Below, one piece after another: positions 25,091 through 43,186 of a stretch of DNA of 64,000 nt. The notes beneath the pieces were generated by a model that worked only from the letters and a program-made list of their open reading frames with translations, did not search any database and was not told where the DNA came from. The translations under genes and the position numbers were made by a program. The DNA lies in the NCBI GenBank assembly GCA_963844575.1, contig CAWJOU010000005.1, positions 1,426,001 through 1,490,000 on the forward strand. The letters are read 5' to 3'. Within the stretch, counting starts at the first letter, position 1. Every line of letters starts with the position of its first letter. The stretch is from DASZUK01 sp963844575. GTDB taxonomy: Bacteria; Actinomycetota; Acidimicrobiia; Acidimicrobiales; RAAP-2.

Positions 25091-26799
25091 GAGCGTGGGT
25101 CAGTACCCACCACTCACGCCCCGGCGTTGAACGATGGTCACCGGACGGGCCCCGTGGGTTCGATTCGCGTTTTTGGTGCTGGAGGGGGAGAATTCCCCCA
25201 TGGCAGACGAACCGTCGGTCGATCGGCTCTTCGATGCCGGTGCGCCAGGAGACCCACCCAAGACCAAGGTGCCGGCAGGGGCGTCCAAGCGATTCCGGGA
25301 CTACGACCCGACGCAGGTGTTCTTGTTGCCGCCGTCCCTCGACGACTGGCTTCCCGAGGATCACGAGGCTCGGTTCATCGCCGAGGTCGTAGACGAGCTC
25401 CTCGACCTCTCGCCCATCTACGACCGCTACGTCGAAGCCGCCGGTGCGCCCCCCTACGACCCGCGGATGCTGCTCAAGCTGCTCTTGTTCGGGTACTCGA
25501 CCGGCGTGACCTCGTCGCGGGAGATGGAACGGCGCTGTGCCACCGACGTGGCCTTCCGGTGGCTGGCGGCCAACCAGGCACCCGACTACCGCTCGATCTC
25601 CCGCTTCCGTCGCCGCCACCTCGGCGCCATCGGCGACCTGTTCTGCCAGGTGCTCGCTCTTTGTGCCCAAGCCGGCCTGGTACGCCTCGGCCGGGTAGCC
25701 CTCGACGGCACGAAGCTCCGGGCGTCGGCGTCGAAGCACAAGGCCATGAGCTACGACCGCCTGGGCCCGCGGATCGAGCAGCTCCAGGGCGAGGTCGACG
25801 ACCTCCTGGCTGAGGCCGAGACGACGGATCGGGCCGAAGACGAGACCTTCGGCGCGGCCAAGCGGGGTGACGAGGTCGGCGCCGAGCTGGCCCGCCGGGA
25901 GAGCCGCCTGGCCAAGCTGCGGGCGGCCAAGGAGGCCCTCGAGACCGCGGCCAGGGAAAGGGCGGCCGCCAAGACCATCGAGAAGGCGGCGAAGGGCGGG
26001 GCCGACGAGGAGGCCGCCGCCGCGGCCGGACAGGCGGCGGCCACAGAGGCCACGCCCGAGGGCCGGGCGCAACGCAACTTCACCGACCCCGAGTCGCGCA
26101 TGATGAAGACCACCGACGGGTTCCAGTACGCCTACAACGCCCAGGCGGTGGTGGACGAGGAGGCCCAGGTGATCCTGGCCACCAACCTGACCAACCAGGC
26201 GTCCGACGTCGACCAGTTCTCCGAGATGATCGAGGCGACCGCCACCAGCCTGGTCGACGCCGGCATCGAGGATTCCCCGGGCGTCGTCCTGACCGATGCC
26301 GGCTACTGCTCCGAGGACAACCTGAAGGACGCAGAGGAGTCCGAGGTCGACGTGCTCATCGCCACCGGCCGCCTCCGCCACGGCGAGCGGGTGCCCGCTG
26401 CACCGAGGGGACCGGCCCCAAAGAACGCCACCCGTCGGGAGAAGATGGCCAGGCGGCTGCGGACCAAGAAGGGCCGGGCCGACTACGCCCGGCGCAAGGC
26501 CATCGTCGAACCGGTCTTCGGCCAGATGAAGGTCCGCCAACACGCCGGGTTCCTCCGGCTCCGCGGCATCGAGGGCGCGACGGGCGAGTGGGAGCTCCAT
26601 GCGCTCTGCCACAACCTGCGAAAGCTCGCCACGGCGGCGGGCTGACGGACACAACGCCGTTGGACCCCAGCACTGCCGCCGCCGATAACAGGCACACGGC
26701 CAAGCACCTCGGATCGCCCACCAGAGCGGAGTGGCCAGCTGGAGGGCCGGCCAGCGGTCAACAAGCACCCCGCTGGCCGGTACTGACCCACGCTCCTAG
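25087..26799 (+). mobile_element. IS1182-family insertion sequence (complete)
   Basis: Identical 21-bp ends in inverted orientation (25087-25107 and 26779-26799), each beginning with the palindromic tetranucleotide CTAG. CTAG is either the 4-bp target duplication or part of the inverted repeat; excising the element with one CTAG restores the host reading frame, which supports duplication. Length between the CTAGs is about 1.7 kb, normal for IS1182. It carries one intact transposase gene and has inserted into the small decapeptide-repeat protein gene encoded on the minus strand. Confidence 0.92.
25200..26645 (+). CDS. IS1182-family transposase
   Basis: A 481-aa DDE transposase. The N-terminus has the family signature DYDPTQVFLLPPSLDDWLPE and ARFIAEVVDELLDL. 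The catalytic residues are D in RVALDGTKLRASASK, D in GVVLTDAGYCSEDN and E in RRKAIVEPVFGQMKVRQHAG. Between the first and second Asp lies a long Ala/Glu/Lys-rich helical insert (about residues 215-300), as usual in IS1182. I chose ATG 25200 with GGAGGGGGAG upstream rather than the ATG at 25134. The gene is full-length, ending with LHALCHNLRKLATAAG. Confidence 0.92.
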   Translation: MADEPSVDRLFDAGAPGDPPKTKVPAGASKRFRDYDPTQVFLLPPSLDDWLPEDHEARFIAEVVDELLDLSPIYDRYVEAAGAPPYDPRMLLKLLLFGYSTGVTSSREMERRCATDVAFRWLAANQAPDYRSISRFRRRHLGAIGDLFCQVLALCAQAGLVRLGRVALDGTKLRASASKHKAMSYDRLGPRIEQLQGEVDDLLAEAETTDRAEDETFGAAKRGDEVGAELARRESRLAKLRAAKEALETAARERAAAKTIEKAAKGGADEEAAAAAGQAAATEATPEGRAQRNFTDPESRMMKTTDGFQYAYNAQAVVDEEAQVILATNLTNQASDVDQFSEMIEATATSLVDAGIEDSPGVVLTDAGYCSEDNLKDAEESEVDVLIATGRLRHGERVPAAPRGPAPKNATRREKMARRLRTKKGRADYARRKAIVEPVFGQMKVRQHAGFLRLRGIEGATGEWELHALCHNLRKLATAAG

Positions 26800-27105
26800 G
26801 TCGGCGACCGCCGACCGGACCGCGGTCAGATCAGGCATCGCCGACCGGACCGCGGTCAGATCGGGCATCGCCGACCGGACCGCGGTCAGATCAGGCATCG
26901 CCGACCGGACCGCGGTCAGATCAGGCATCGCCGACCGGACGTCGGCCAGGTCGACGTGAGGGAGGTCGGTGCCGAGCCGCTGCTGGAGCTGTCGCCGCTC
27001 GACCTGGGCGCGCTGGAAGCCGAGGACGCCGAGACCGACGGCCACATAGGCAACGTCACGGGCCCAGGTCGCTACGTCGTCGGTGATTTCGTGCAGTTCC
27101 GGCAT
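26796..27105 (-). pseudogene. N-terminal part of decapeptide-repeat membrane protein interrupted by IS1182
   Basis: The gene starts at ATG 27105 with a ribosome binding site (AGAAGGGA) and a TATACT box at 27138-27143. It encodes MPELHEITDDVATWARDVAY followed by a short hydrophobic stretch (VAYVAVGLGVLGF, residues 18-30), a basic/Gln-rich helix, and then four near-identical ten-residue repeats of the form AVRSAMPDLT (residues 56-98) before IS1182 interrupts it after residue 103. The intact protein would be 169 aa: a membrane-associated N-terminus plus a long amphipathic rod, reminiscent of phasin- or apolipoprotein-like helices. I do not recognise a named family. Confidence 0.75.
26811..26940 (-). 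repeat. 30-bp tandem repeats encoding the decapeptide
   Basis: Four 30-bp units starting at 26811, 26841, 26871 and 26901 plus a partial unit. They are identical except for isolated substitutions (for example the A/G at 26863) and encode RSAMPDLTAV. The repeats keep the protein frame and show no spacer sequences. Confidence 0.9.
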
Positions 27106-27137
27106 GGCGTCGTCCCTTCTGTCCTGCTTGTAGCAAG

Positions 27138-27143
27138 AGTATA
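27138..27143 (-). promoter_or_regulatory. -10 element TATACT for the interrupted repeat-protein gene
   Basis: Minus-strand TATACT lies about 32 nt before the ATG at 27105, with AGAAGGGA as ribosome binding site between them. A -35-like TTGCAA is present but at shorter than ideal spacing (15 bp). Confidence 0.45.
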
Positions 27144-27249
27144 CCGAGACATAAACATTTGCAAGCACTCGACGAGCGATCGCTGGCGGTGCCGGGCGGC
27201 CTGGATAGACCAGAGCTGATTGGCGGGAGCCGATAGCCTCGCCATCCTG

Positions 27250-30704
<3,455 letters not shown>

Positions 30705-30708
<4 letters not shown>

Positions 30709-32190
30709 CGGCCGTGCCGCGCCACGGTCGGGGACAACCCGGCGACGACGGACGGGGGATCCGGCGGCTCCCGGTGATCGCGGCCGTCGTCGTGGTGTTG
30801 GTCGGCGTCGGCCTGATCGCCGCCTCGGTTGGCGTGCCGTCGGACAGCGGCCCGGCCGGTCCGAGCCCGGCGGTCGCCGCGGCCGCGCCGGTCGACGCCC
30901 AGTCGTCGACGTGGTTCTGCACCGGTGGCAGCGGCACATCGACGGGTATCGCCAACGCCACGCTCTCCCTCGTGAACATCGGTTCGCGTCCCGTTGACGG
31001 GACGGTGACCGTCGTCGACACAGCCGCCTCGACGGCCAGCCGCGCCGTCGTGGTCCCCGCCCGCGGCCAACTGACGGTGGTGCCGTCGACGATCGAGCCG
31101 GGGCCGTGGCTGGCCAGCCGGGTCGAGCTCGACGGGGGCGGGGTGACCGTGAACGAGATCGTCAGCGGCCCGGCCGGCTGGGCGCAGTCGGCCTGCTCGA
31201 CGACGACGTCGTCGACATGGTTCTTCGCGTCCGGGTCGACGACCGACGGCAACACGCTCTACGTGTCGCTGTTCAACCCGACGGCCACGGCCGCCGTCGT
31301 CGACCTGGGGTTCGTCACCTCGCAGGGGTTGACCGAGCCACAGCCGTTCGAGGGCATTCTGGTCAACCCCGGCCGGCTGGTCGTGGCCGGGGTGGCGTCG
31401 TTCGTCCAGGACCAGAAGTCGATCGGCACCATCGTGATGGCCCGCTCCGGCCGGGTCGTCGCCGAGGCGCTCCAAGAGCACGTCGTCAACGGCGTGTCCG
31501 GCCTGTCGCTCCGGCTCGGTGCGCCGTCACCGGCGGGCCGCTGGTACTTGCCGAGGACGGTCGACGTGACCGGTGGCTCGTCCGCCCTCACCGTGCTCAA
31601 CCCGACCGACCGGCCGGAGCAGGTGACCGTGCACGTGCAGCTGGGGTCGGGGCCGGTAGCGCCGTTCACCGACAGCCTGCCGGCCGACTCGTCGTGGACG
31701 CTGCCGGTCAGCTCGGCCTCACGGGTGCCGGCGAACACAACATATGCCGTCGAGGTCACCGCGACCGGCGGTCCCGGCGTCGTCGTCGACCGGACCGTGC
31801 AGTCGTCTTCGGCCGGCGCGGTCCCGCAGTGGGGAACGGTGACGGCGGTCAGCGACGCCGGGACGACCGCGCCATCGGGGCGCTGGATCGTCCCGTCGCC
31901 GTTGGTGGCGACGACACCGCCCGTGGCCGGCATCGGCCCGCTGGCCCTCAATCTGCAGAACACCGGGATCCGCGACGTGATCGTCACCGTCTACCGGTCG
32001 ACCCCAGAGGGCCTCCGCCGGCTGGCCGGCGTGTCGAAGCTGCGCATCCCACCAGGCGTGTTCACGGTCATCGAACAGGACGTCCTGGCCCAAGCCGGCA
32101 GCGACGCGCTGGTGCTCGAGGCCGACGGGCCGCTGGCGGCGATGGAGGAAGGTGTGCCGGCCGGGGTCCCCGGCGCGGTGGCGTTGGCGG

Positions 32191-32207
<17 letters not shown>
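30705..32207 (+). CDS. DUF5719-family membrane-anchored protein
   Basis: A 500-aa protein with one N-terminal membrane helix (LPVIAAVVVVLVGVGLIAAS, about residues 21-40) and a large extracytoplasmic part. The body is made of repeated immunoglobulin-like beta domains, seen in the recurrent STWFCTGGSGTS, STWFFASGSTTDGNTLYVSL and GRWYLPRTVDVTGG starts. This is the pattern of DUF5719 proteins, which in actinobacteria sit directly after a giant GT2 gene. The GTG start overlaps the upstream TGA by GTGA, so the two are coupled and probably work together at the cell surface. The 3' end overlaps the convergent ftsH by 17 nt. Biochemical role unknown. Confidence 0.8.
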
Positions 32208-34323
<2,116 letters not shown>

Positions 34324-34329
34324 CGCCCC

Positions 34330-34335
34330 ATGCTA
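34330..34335 (-). promoter_or_regulatory. -10 element TAGCAT for ftsH (leaderless start)
   Basis: Minus-strand TAGCAT ends 6 nt before the ftsH GTG and there is no Shine-Dalgarno sequence, which supports leaderless initiation. Confidence 0.5.
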
Positions 34336-34406
34336 TGCGCCCCCCTTGCAGACCGGTGACCGGGGCCGGTTCGCCGCCCGTGGCGGGCCACGGTCCTGTG
34401 ACCAGG

Positions 34407-37712
<3,306 letters not shown>

Positions 37713-37752
37713 GGTAACGATGCGCGACCCGATTCGACATGGGGCCGGACGG

Positions 37753-37758
37753 TATCGT
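37753..37758 (+). promoter_or_regulatory. -10 element TATCGT for the CPBP protease gene
   Basis: TATCGT lies 9 nt before the ATG at 37768 without a ribosome binding site, in the 55-bp divergent spacer shared with the PHP-UvrD gene. Confidence 0.45.
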
Positions 37759-37767
37759 TGGCCCCCG

Positions 37768-38727
37768 ATGGAGCGGCCCGACCCCAACGAGCCGTCCGCC
37801 GCGCCGGGCCCCGCCGCCGGCTACCCGCCCCCGGGCTGGTACCCGCCGCCGCCGGACTACCCGCCGCCGTCCGGGCCGTTCCCGCCTGCACCACCGCCGG
37901 GCTACCCACCACCGGAGCGTCCGCCGGGGACGGACGGGCCGTTCCTCGACGTGCCCGGCGCGCCGCCGGCGACCCGGGGCGCCGCCGGCATGTGGTTCCT
38001 CTTTGCCCTCATCGGCTTCGCCGGTGGGGAGATCGTCGCCCTGATCGCCACGGAGATCGCCGCGTCGGTGGCCGGCCAGGGCGGCCAGCTCCAGAAGATC
38101 GCCGCGATGACCCAGCCGCCGGAGTGGTACGTCGGGGCGTCGCTGATCGGCCTCTGGGTCGGGTTCCTGGGCGGCCCGTGGCTGGCCAGCAAGGTTCGGG
38201 GGACGGGCCGGTTCCTGGCCGACCTCGGCGTCCGCTTCCGTTGGGTCGACCTCGTCGGCATCGTCATCGGCATCGGTGGCCAGATCCTGGTGGCGCTCCT
38301 CTATGCCCCGTTCCGGAGCCACCTGAAGAACTTCACAGCGCCGACGCAGAAGCTGACGGGGGCGTCCCACGGTGGCGGCTTCGCGGTCATCGCCATCTTG
38401 ACGGTCGTCGGCGCGCCGTTCTTCGAGGAGCTGTTCTTCCGCGGCCTGCTCTTCAAGGCGCTGGCCCGGTTGTTCACGCCGACGACGATCGGGCCGTCGG
38501 CCCGGCGGACGATCGGCCTCGTCGGCGCAGTGGTCGTCGACGGGGTGCTGTTCGGGCTGGCCCACGGCGAGCTGGAGCAGCTCGCCGGCCTGGCGGTCTT
38601 CGGGATGATCCTGGCCGTCGTCAGCTACCGGACCGGCCGCCTCGGCATGAACATGGTCTCGCACGCGTCGTTCAACCTCGTTGCCGTCGTCGCGGTCCTC
38701 TCCACCCGCAACGGCGTCATCCACTGA
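37768..38727 (+). CDS. CPBP-family intramembrane metalloprotease
   Basis: A 319-aa membrane protein. The first about 65 residues are Pro/Gly/Tyr-rich (PPPGYPPP, PPGWYPPPP) and cytosolic. About six membrane helices follow. The CPBP (Abi, CAAX-protease-like) motifs are present: EExxxR as E220-E221-L-F-F-R225, H266 in FGLAHGE, and H299 with N303 in SHASFN. Family members cleave prenylated or other membrane substrates, or serve in immunity to bacteriocins. The substrate here is unknown. It is followed after 23 nt by the membrane protein gene at 38751, likely an operon. Confidence 0.88.
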   Translation: MERPDPNEPSAAPGPAAGYPPPGWYPPPPDYPPPSGPFPPAPPPGYPPPERPPGTDGPFLDVPGAPPATRGAAGMWFLFALIGFAGGEIVALIATEIAASVAGQGGQLQKIAAMTQPPEWYVGASLIGLWVGFLGGPWLASKVRGTGRFLADLGVRFRWVDLVGIVIGIGGQILVALLYAPFRSHLKNFTAPTQKLTGASHGGGFAVIAILTVVGAPFFEELFFRGLLFKALARLFTPTTIGPSARRTIGLVGAVVVDGVLFGLAHGELEQLAGLAVFGMILAVVSYRTGRLGMNMVSHASFNLVAVVAVLSTRNGVIH

Positions 38728-38750
38728 CGGTCGATGACGACGGACGGTCG

Positions 38751-41431
38751 ATGACGGCGACGACGCTCTCCTCCGGCACCGACGATCCGCCGGCCGGCGG
38801 AGCGACCGACCGCGACGCCACCGCCGAACCGCTGCGGCCGGCCTGGCGGCCCCGCCGGCGCGGGATGGCTCGGTGGGCGCCGATCGTCGCGACGCTCCTC
38901 GTCATCGTCGGGGTCATCGCGGTCACGCTCTGGCAGCTCCACCTCAACCTGCTGCTCTCGGACACCTCGACGACCGGCGGCGACACCGGGGCGCACTACA
39001 TGATGCCGGCGTACTTCACGTCGGACCTCTTCCCCCACCTGACCGGATGGGACCCGGCCTGGTACGACGGCTATCCGATCTACACCTTTTATTTCGTCCT
39101 GCCAGACGCGCTGGTGGCGCTGGCGTCGCACGTCATCTCGTACAACGTCGCGTTCAAGCTGGCGACGGTGCTCGGGTCGGTATTGCTGCCGATCGCCGCG
39201 TGGGCCTGCGGGAAGCTGTTCCGGCTCCGGCCGCCGATCCCGGCGGCGTTGGCCGCGGTGACGCTGCCGTTCCTGTTCGACTACACGTACACGATCTACG
39301 GCGGGAACCTCTTCTCGACGCTGGCCGGGGAGTACGCCTACTCGCTCAGCATCGCTCTGGCCGTCCTGTTCCTCGGGTTGATGGCCCGGGGCCTGCGGAC
39401 CGGCCGGTACCGGGCGTGGGCGGCCGTCGTCCTGGCGCTGTGCATCGTCAGCCACATCGTCCCGGCGATGCTGGCGCTCGTCGGCGCCGGACTGCTCACG
39501 GCGTTCGAGCTCCTGCCGGAGCGGCTGCGCCTCCACGACGACGCGACGCGACCGTCGTCCGCGGTGGCCCGGGCGCCCGGCCGGGAGGGCGTGCGGAGCC
39601 GCTGGCCGGCGGTGTGGTGGGGGGTCTCGACGACGGCCATCGGCGTGCTCCTGTCCGGTTGGTGGCTGGTGCCGTTCGGCATCCGCCAGCCCTACTCGAC
39701 GTCGATGGGTTACGCCAACGTCACGACGTACGCGACGTTGCTGTTCCCGCACGCCGACCTGTGGGCGCTGGTCCTCGCCGGGGTGGCCGTCGTCGTGGCG
39801 GTCGTCCGCCGCAGCCGGTTCGGTCTGCTGTTCGGTCTGCTCGGCGGCCTGTCCGCGGTCGCCCTGATCACCGACCCGCAGGCCAGCCTCTACAACGTCC
39901 GGTTCCTTCCGCTGTGGTTCCTGTGCGTCTACCTGATGGCCGGCTGGGTCTTCGGGGTCGGCGTCGCCGCGGCTGCCCGGTGGTGGCGCCGGGCCCGGCT
40001 GGCCCGCTGGGTGTGGGCGGTACGGTCGGCGACCGAGCCGCCAGCGACCGATCCGTCGGCGACCGAGCCGTCAGCGACCGAGCCGTCAGCGACCGATCCG
40101 GCGGCCGACGACGGGGCCGCCGCCGGCAACGGGGCCGCCGCCGGCGACGCCGTCGCGTACGGCTGGTGGCGTCGCCCGCCGTCGGCCCGGTGGGCCCCCG
40201 GCGCGGTCGGGGGGCACTGCTCGCGCTGTTCGGCGCGCTCGTCGTCGTCATCCCGCCGTTCATCCCGGCCGTCGCGTCGGCGTTGCCGGACCTCGGGATC
40301 ACGCCGGGAGCGAACGAGGTGAAGAACTGGGCGGAGTGGAACTACACGGGCTACGAGGGGAAGGCGGACTACCCGGAGTACCGGGCCGTCGTCGAACTGA
40401 TGGCAAAGGTCGGCCACAAGTACGGCTGTGGCCGGGCGATGTGGGAGTACAACGCCGACGAGAACCGCTTCGGCACGCCCGAAGCGCTGATGCTGCTGCC
40501 GTACTGGACGAACGGCTGCGTCGACTCGATGGAGGGACTGCTGTTCGAGTCGTCGACGACGACGCCGTTCCACTTCCTCAACCAGGCCGAGCTGTCGCCG
40601 GACCCGTCGGAGCCGATGGTCGGCCTGCCGTACGGGTCGCTCGACATCCCGCTCGGCATCCAGCACCTGCAGATGCTGGGGGTCAAGTACTTCATGGCCG
40701 CCAGCTCGGAGGTCGAGCAGGCAGCCAACGCGGACCCGTCGCTGCAGCTGGTCGCGTCGACCGGCCCGTGGAAGACGGTCTTCACAGGCCAGTCGCTGTC
40801 GACGACGTGGGACGTCTACGAGGTGCGGGACTCCGCCCTCGTCACGCCGTTGACCAACGAGCCGGCGGTGTTGCAGGGGGTCGGGCCGAGCCAGGGCACA
40901 TGGCTGGGCAAGGTCGGGCCCGACGGAGAACCGATGGCCGGGCCGTCGCTGGCCTGGTACGACGACCCGGCCCGCTGGGGCGTGGCGCTGACGGCCGGCG
41001 GCTTGGCGTCGTGGCCGAAGGTGACCGCCGCCACCGCCGGTGCCGCGCCGGCCGTCGCGGTGCCCAAGACGACGGTGACCGACACCACGACGACCGACAG
41101 CTCGATCAGCTTCCACGTCAGCCGGGTCGGTGTGCCGGTGACGGTGAAGACGTCGTACTTCCCCAACTGGCAGGCGACCGGCGCGAAGGGCCCGTGGCGG
41201 TCGGCGCCGAACCTGATGGTCGTCGTCCCGACCAGCCACGACGTCACGCTCACGTACGGCACGACCAACGCCAACCGGCTCGGCGACGCCGGCACGGTGC
41301 TCGGCGTCGTGGCCCTCGTCGTTCTCGCCGTCGCGCCGGTGGTCGTCGCCCGCCGCCGGCGCGAGGCCACCGCCCGCCGCCGGCGGGGTGCCCACCGCCG
41401 GGGCCGCCGGGGGCCCCGGGTGCCGGGTTAG
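38751..41431 (+). pseudogene. multi-pass membrane protein (GT-C/PTPS-related type) with a frameshift
   Basis: The first frame (ATG 38751) encodes a polytopic protein with LLVIVGVIAVTLWQLHLNLL, then TGGDTGAHYMMPAYF and GWDPAWYDGYPIYTFYFVLP, up to AVAYGWWRRPPSARWAPGAV. These loop motifs recall the membrane domain called 6-pyruvoyl-tetrahydropterin synthase-related, a GT-C-like family. The continuation (ALLALFGALVVVIPPFIPAV to a C-terminal helix, VLGVVALVVLAVAPVVVA) is in another frame, ending at 41431. The break is at the G6 run 40209-40214; one extra G restores about 894 aa. A Ser-Ala-Thr-Glu-Pro repeat (about 40027-40100) precedes the break. Probably an assembly error or phase-variable run rather than long-dead DNA. 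Confidence 0.75.
40027..40100 (+). repeat. 15-bp repeats encoding SATEP/SATDP
   Basis: Five 15-bp units based on TCAGCGACCGAGCCG encode SATEP or SATDP in a cytosolic loop of the membrane protein, 110 bp before the frameshift. Confidence 0.8.
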
Positions 41432-41434
41432 GCT
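41429..41434 (+). promoter_or_regulatory. -10 element TAGGCT for the phosphomannomutase operon
   Basis: TAGGCT overlaps the TAG stop of the upstream gene and lies 9 nt before the ATG at 41444. There is no clear ribosome binding site. Confidence 0.4.
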
Positions 41435-41443
41435 GACCCCTCC

Positions 41444-42826
41444 ATGGGTGCCACCGGTGACGTCTTCAAGGCCTACGACATCCGGGGCACCGTCCCCGAC
41501 CAGCTCGACGCCACGATGTGCCGGGCCATCGGTGGCGCCGTCGCCCGGTTCACCGGGGCCTCCCGGCTGCTCGTCGCCCGCGACATGCGGCCGTCCGGGG
41601 TCGAGCTGGCCGCGGCGTTCGCCGAGGGGGCCCGGGCGCAGGGGACCGCGGTGACCGACCTCGGCCTGGCCTCGACGGACTTCCTCTACTTCGCGTCCGG
41701 GCATCTCGACGCCCCGGGGGCGATGTTCACCGCGTCGCACAACCCGGCCGCGTACAACGGGATCAAGCTCTGCCTGGCCGGTGCCCGGCCGATCGGCCGG
41801 GACACCGGGCTGGCCGAGATCGAAGCGCTGACCAACGAGCTCTTGGCCGACCAGTCGCTCGCCGATTCGCCGGCGGCTGGTGACCTGGCCCCGCTCGACC
41901 ACGCCGACGTCCTCGAGGCCTACGCCGACCACGTGCGGTCGTTCGTCGACCGGACCGTCCTCAAGCCGCTCAAGATCGTCGCCGACACGGCCAACGGCAT
42001 GGGCGGCCTCGTCGTCCCGCTGGTCATGGACGCCCTGCCGTTCGACGTCGAGATCCTCTTCCCCGAGCTCGACGGCACGTTCCCGAACCACCCGGCCGAC
42101 CCGATCCAGCCGGAGAACCAGGTCGACCTCAAGGCGGCCGTCCTGGCGTCGGGGGCCGACATCGGCCTGGCCTTCGACGGTGACGCCGACCGAGTCTTCC
42201 TGGTCGACGAGCGGGCCGAGCCGGTGTCCGGCTCACTGACGACGGCCCTCGTCGCCGCGTCGATGCTCGACAAGTATCCCGGGGCGACGATCCTCTACAA
42301 CCTCATCTGCTCGCACGTCGTGCCGGAGGTGATCGCCGAGCACGGCGGCGTCGGCCTCCGTACCCAGGTCGGTCACTCGTTCATCAAGCAGGTCATGGCC
42401 GAGTCCGGCGCGGTCTTCGGCGGCGAGCACTCCGGCCACTACTACTTCCGCGACAACTACCGGGCGGACTCGGGCATCATCACCGCGCTCGTCGTCCTCG
42501 AGCTGATGAGCCGGAGCGGCCAGCCACTGTCCGCGCTGCTCGAGCCGTACCGCCGGTACGCCGACTCCGGCGAGATCAACACCGAGGTGGCCGACCCGGC
42601 CGCCGCGGTCGAAGCGGTGGCCGCCCACGAGGCCGCGGCCGGCAACGACGTCGACCGGCTCGACGGCCTGACCGTCGACCACGGCGACTGGTGGTACAAC
42701 CTGCGGCCGTCGAACACCGAGCCGCTGCTGCGGCTGAACGTCGAAGCCCGGACCGACGACGAGTGCCGGCGGCACGTCCAAGAGGTCCTGGACCTCGTCG
42801 CCGCCACGTCGGCGCCCGGGAACTGA
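41444..42826 (+). CDS. manB: phosphomannomutase/phosphoglucomutase
   Basis: A 460-aa alpha-D-phosphohexomutase that interconverts mannose-6-phosphate and mannose-1-phosphate. The phosphoserine loop is TASHNPAAYNGIK with S98. The Mg2+ loop is FDGDADRVF (D245, D247, D249). The sugar-binding GGEHSGHYYF and phosphate-binding RPSNTEPLLRLNVEA are present. It starts an operon with the Trm112-like, PGI/PMI-type SIS and DUF480 genes. It would feed ManC (13.2 kb) to make GDP-mannose, a synteny known from other actinobacteria. Activity on glucose phosphates is also possible. Confidence 0.92.
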   Translation: MGATGDVFKAYDIRGTVPDQLDATMCRAIGGAVARFTGASRLLVARDMRPSGVELAAAFAEGARAQGTAVTDLGLASTDFLYFASGHLDAPGAMFTASHNPAAYNGIKLCLAGARPIGRDTGLAEIEALTNELLADQSLADSPAAGDLAPLDHADVLEAYADHVRSFVDRTVLKPLKIVADTANGMGGLVVPLVMDALPFDVEILFPELDGTFPNHPADPIQPENQVDLKAAVLASGADIGLAFDGDADRVFLVDERAEPVSGSLTTALVAASMLDKYPGATILYNLICSHVVPEVIAEHGGVGLRTQVGHSFIKQVMAESGAVFGGEHSGHYYFRDNYRADSGIITALVVLELMSRSGQPLSALLEPYRRYADSGEINTEVADPAAAVEAVAAHEAAAGNDVDRLDGLTVDHGDWWYNLRPSNTEPLLRLNVEARTDDECRRHVQEVLDLVAATSAPGN

Positions 42827-42886
42827 TCGGTCGGAACGGGCCCGGGGCCAAGCGCCCGCCGAGCCAGGAGAAGAGGAGAGACGCCG

Positions 42887-43186
42887 ATGCCGCTGGACCC
42901 GTTGCTGGTCGAGGTGCTGGCCTGCCCGGTCGACAAGGGCCCGCTGCTGTGGTTCGCCGACGAGGACGTCCTCTACAACCCGAGGCTCCGGCGGTCGTAC
43001 GTGGTGCGGGGCGGGATCCCGGTGCTCCTGGTCGACGAGTCGACGGCCGTCGGCGAGGCCGAGCACGAGCGACTGACCGCCAAAGCGGCCGCCGGCGGGG
43101 TCCCCGAGACCGGCCGGCGGGGAGCCGGTGACGTCGACGCCGGCCGGACAGCCGGGGACGCGCCGGGCGGAGGGAGCCGGGGGTGA
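42887..43186 (+). CDS. Trm112/YcaR-family zinc-ribbon-like small protein
   Basis: A 99-aa protein with a purine-rich ribosome binding site (AAGAGGAGAG) before ATG 42887. The core (residues 1-55) is the Trm112 fold: DPLLVEVLACPVDKGPLLW, then YNPRLRRSYVVRGGIPVLL. Only the first Cys of the usual CPxC pair is seen, as is common in actinobacterial members. The C-terminal 40 residues are Gly/Arg-rich. Homologues activate methyltransferases in eukaryotes; in actinobacteria the gene accompanies phosphomannomutase and the SIS isomerase. Its stop overlaps the next gene start (GTGA). Confidence 0.85.
   Translation: MPLDPLLVEVLACPVDKGPLLWFADEDVLYNPRLRRSYVVRGGIPVLLVDESTAVGEAEHERLTAKAAAGGVPETGRRGAGDVDAGRTAGDAPGGGSRG

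Noticed and set aside
24813..26768. 651-aa minus-strand open frame across IS1182
   Set aside because: It is antisense to the intact transposase, has no recognisable domain, and arises from high GC content.
23573..26799. A composite transposon formed by the two insertion sequences
   Set aside because: The elements belong to different families (IS630 and IS1182), have unrelated ends, and each has its own target duplication. They are independent insertions.
26811..26940. CRISPR-like array (regular 30-bp repeats)
   Set aside because: Repeats are directly contiguous without spacers, keep a protein frame and encode a decapeptide within the interrupted membrane protein gene.
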